The translations under genes were made by a program, and so were the position numbers. Positions 4,116-5,008 of a stretch of DNA of 5,008 bases are shown here, piece after piece (position 1 is the stretch's first letter; every line of letters starts with the position of its first letter). A model generated the notes under the pieces. It was not told the DNA's origin. It searched no databases and saw only the letters and a program-made list of their open reading frames with translations. Where the stretch lies: contig CAKKPR010000310.1 in assembly GCA_919901705.1 (NCBI GenBank), forward strand, positions 1-5,008. Reading direction: 5' to 3'. The stretch is from Thermodesulfovibrionales bacterium (GTDB lineage: Bacteria > Nitrospirota > Thermodesulfovibrionia > Thermodesulfovibrionales > UBA1546).

Positions 4116-5008
4116 ATGACATCTTTTTCATATTTTTTCAACTCGCTATTAGAAGATTCCGATCTTTCTTTCAAGAGAGACTTATCCATCAAAGAAGTAA
4201 GGTTTATAATCTCTAAAATTAATGAATATTTTTTTACAAATTATGAGGGCATTGGTTTTACAAATATTTTAGATGACGATTTTGAATATTTTTCTGAATT
4301 CCATAAATTTTGGGAAAAATACCACAAAGAAATACTTAATCCTCAAGTTGATGTGGCTCAATGCGAAAAAGTAGCCGACGTTTTGCATGAATTTTTTATA
4401 AAATTTGGGAAGGCACCATTTTATGAATTGTATGATATTTTTTCACTGAAACCAGAGGAGATTTGTAAAATCAGATATTTTTCAGCAAACCAAGATTTTA
4501 GAGGTTCAAGAGACTTTGAGGACCTTTTTAAGAAATATAGTGATGACCCAAGCATTTTTGACAAGGGCGCAATAAATGAAGGCCCAGAGGATTTTCTTAA
4601 AAATATAGGGATCACATCTCTTTCGCAGAATGACAAAAGAGTGAAATATGCAAAAAAAGCCTCTCAAATACTTATAGACAGGAATATAGAGCCGTTCGAT
4701 TTATTTGCTCATTTCAAAAGAGACCTTTTAGGAGTTAGGAATTTTTTATTAAGTAACAGAGGCTCAGGATTTGGCAATAAAAAAACAGATATGTTTTTAA
4801 GGGACATGATCGTTTTAGGTGTTTGGGAGAAGCCCAAAAATTTTGACAAGATTGATGTTGCAAGTGATATTAACACAGTAAAGGTTGCTCTCAGGGCAGG
4901 GATTCTTAAAACTGCAATTCCTTTAGTATCCAGTTTGTTAGATATTTTTTGTTATCAGTATTCTTTAATTGATGAGATGAATGCGTTGGCATGGAGAAAA
5001 GTATGGGA
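4116..5008 (+). CDS. Putative R-M effector with HhH-GPD glycosylase-like motif, 3' end cut by window
   Basis: Starts at ATG 4116 directly after the methyltransferase TAA, so it is translationally coupled; 297 codons are open to the window end. Its position in a C-M-x operon is that of the restriction enzyme. The protein is helical and rich in Phe, Asp and Lys. No PD-(D/E)xK, HNH, GIY-YIG or PLD motif is visible, and it does not look like DpnII/MboI. Residues 214-265 (RGSGFGNKKTDMFLRDMIVL, then KIDVASDINTVKVALRAGIL) read like the helix-hairpin-helix plus catalytic Asp of HhH-GPD DNA glycosylases. GFGNKKT parallels GVGRKTA, with K223 at the catalytic-lysine position, and D251 parallels the Asp of VDTHIFRV. 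The Lys-Asp spacing (28) is longer than in EndoIII (18) and nearer to AGOG or DUF2400-type relatives. It could excise a base and cut the resulting site; alternatively it is a repair enzyme or an unrelated helical protein. AT-rich codon use fits recent acquisition with the methyltransferase. That this is a gene: high confidence; the glycosylase reading: moderate to low. Confidence 0.6.
   Translation, partial: MTSFSYFFNSLLEDSDLSFKRDLSIKEVRFIISKINEYFFTNYEGIGFTNILDDDFEYFSEFHKFWEKYHKEILNPQVDVAQCEKVADVLHEFFIKFGKAPFYELYDIFSLKPEEICKIRYFSANQDFRGSRDFEDLFKKYSDDPSIFDKGAINEGPEDFLKNIGITSLSQNDKRVKYAKKASQILIDRNIEPFDLFAHFKRDLLGVRNFLLSNRGSGFGNKKTDMFLRDMIVLGVWEKPKNFDKIDVASDINTVKVALRAGILKTAIPLVSSLLDIFCYQYSLIDEMNALAWRKVW

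Noticed and set aside
3162..4636. Minus-strand frames opposite the R-M operon (3162-3461, 3914-4102, 4421-4636)
   Set aside because: They are antisense to the methyltransferase and effector genes, without RBS or recognisable domains.
4116..5008. DpnII/MboI-type PD-(D/E)xK endonuclease
   Set aside because: The expected position fits, but none of the characteristic DpnII segments or a PD-(D/E)xK core is visible in the 297 residues available; the unseen C-terminus leaves a small possibility.

Overview
The window looks like a chromosomal accessory region of a bacterium. It has Shine-Dalgarno and sigma70-type signals and many dispersed palindromic repeats. The repeat style and the small-protein families would fit an uncultured Nitrospirota- or Desulfobacterota-like lineage, but this is a weak guess. 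GC content falls noticeably by eye to the right of about 2.9 kb, which suggests separate acquisitions.

Left part (1-2252, all genes on the minus strand). Two small two-gene modules look like toxin-antitoxin (addiction) systems. The first (1103 down to 128) is a small basic protein followed by an overlapping GS-DxD nucleotidyltransferase. It has a good sigma70 promoter (TTGACT-17-TATCAT) embedded in an array of four inverted 10-bp sites with an exact 58-bp period. The second (2251 down to 1603) is a PIN-domain (VapC-like) toxin followed by an overlapping 60-aa VapB-like partner. It is driven by an extended -10 promoter only 7 bp from the start codon.

Right part (2895-5008, plus strand). This is a compact type II-like restriction-modification operon: a C-protein-like HTH regulator with a palindromic operator and a probably leaderless promoter, then a DpnA-like beta-class DNA methyltransferase, then a third gene cut by the window edge. 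The third gene sits where the restriction enzyme is expected. It shows no PD-(D/E)xK signature in the visible part. Instead it carries a segment that reads like the helix-hairpin-helix and catalytic Lys/Asp region of HhH-GPD DNA glycosylases/AP lyases. It is therefore a candidate 'restriction glycosylase'.

Glue between modules. Four degenerate pieces of one other DNA methyltransferase C-terminus lie on the minus strand at about 40-124, 1304-1610, 2463-2514 and 2625-2894. Three of them begin at nearly the same codon (just before 'AREC'). Each of those three directly abuts a different addiction/defence module: nucleotidyltransferase, PIN/VapB and C-protein R-M. The three that reach the gene end all lose similarity at 'FVFKK'. 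This suggests repeated insertion or recombination at one methyltransferase gene end. The spaces between are filled with small mobile-looking repeats: three copies of a 30-bp double-hairpin element, C-rich hairpin repeats, and a facing pair of degenerate 8-bp repeat arrays.
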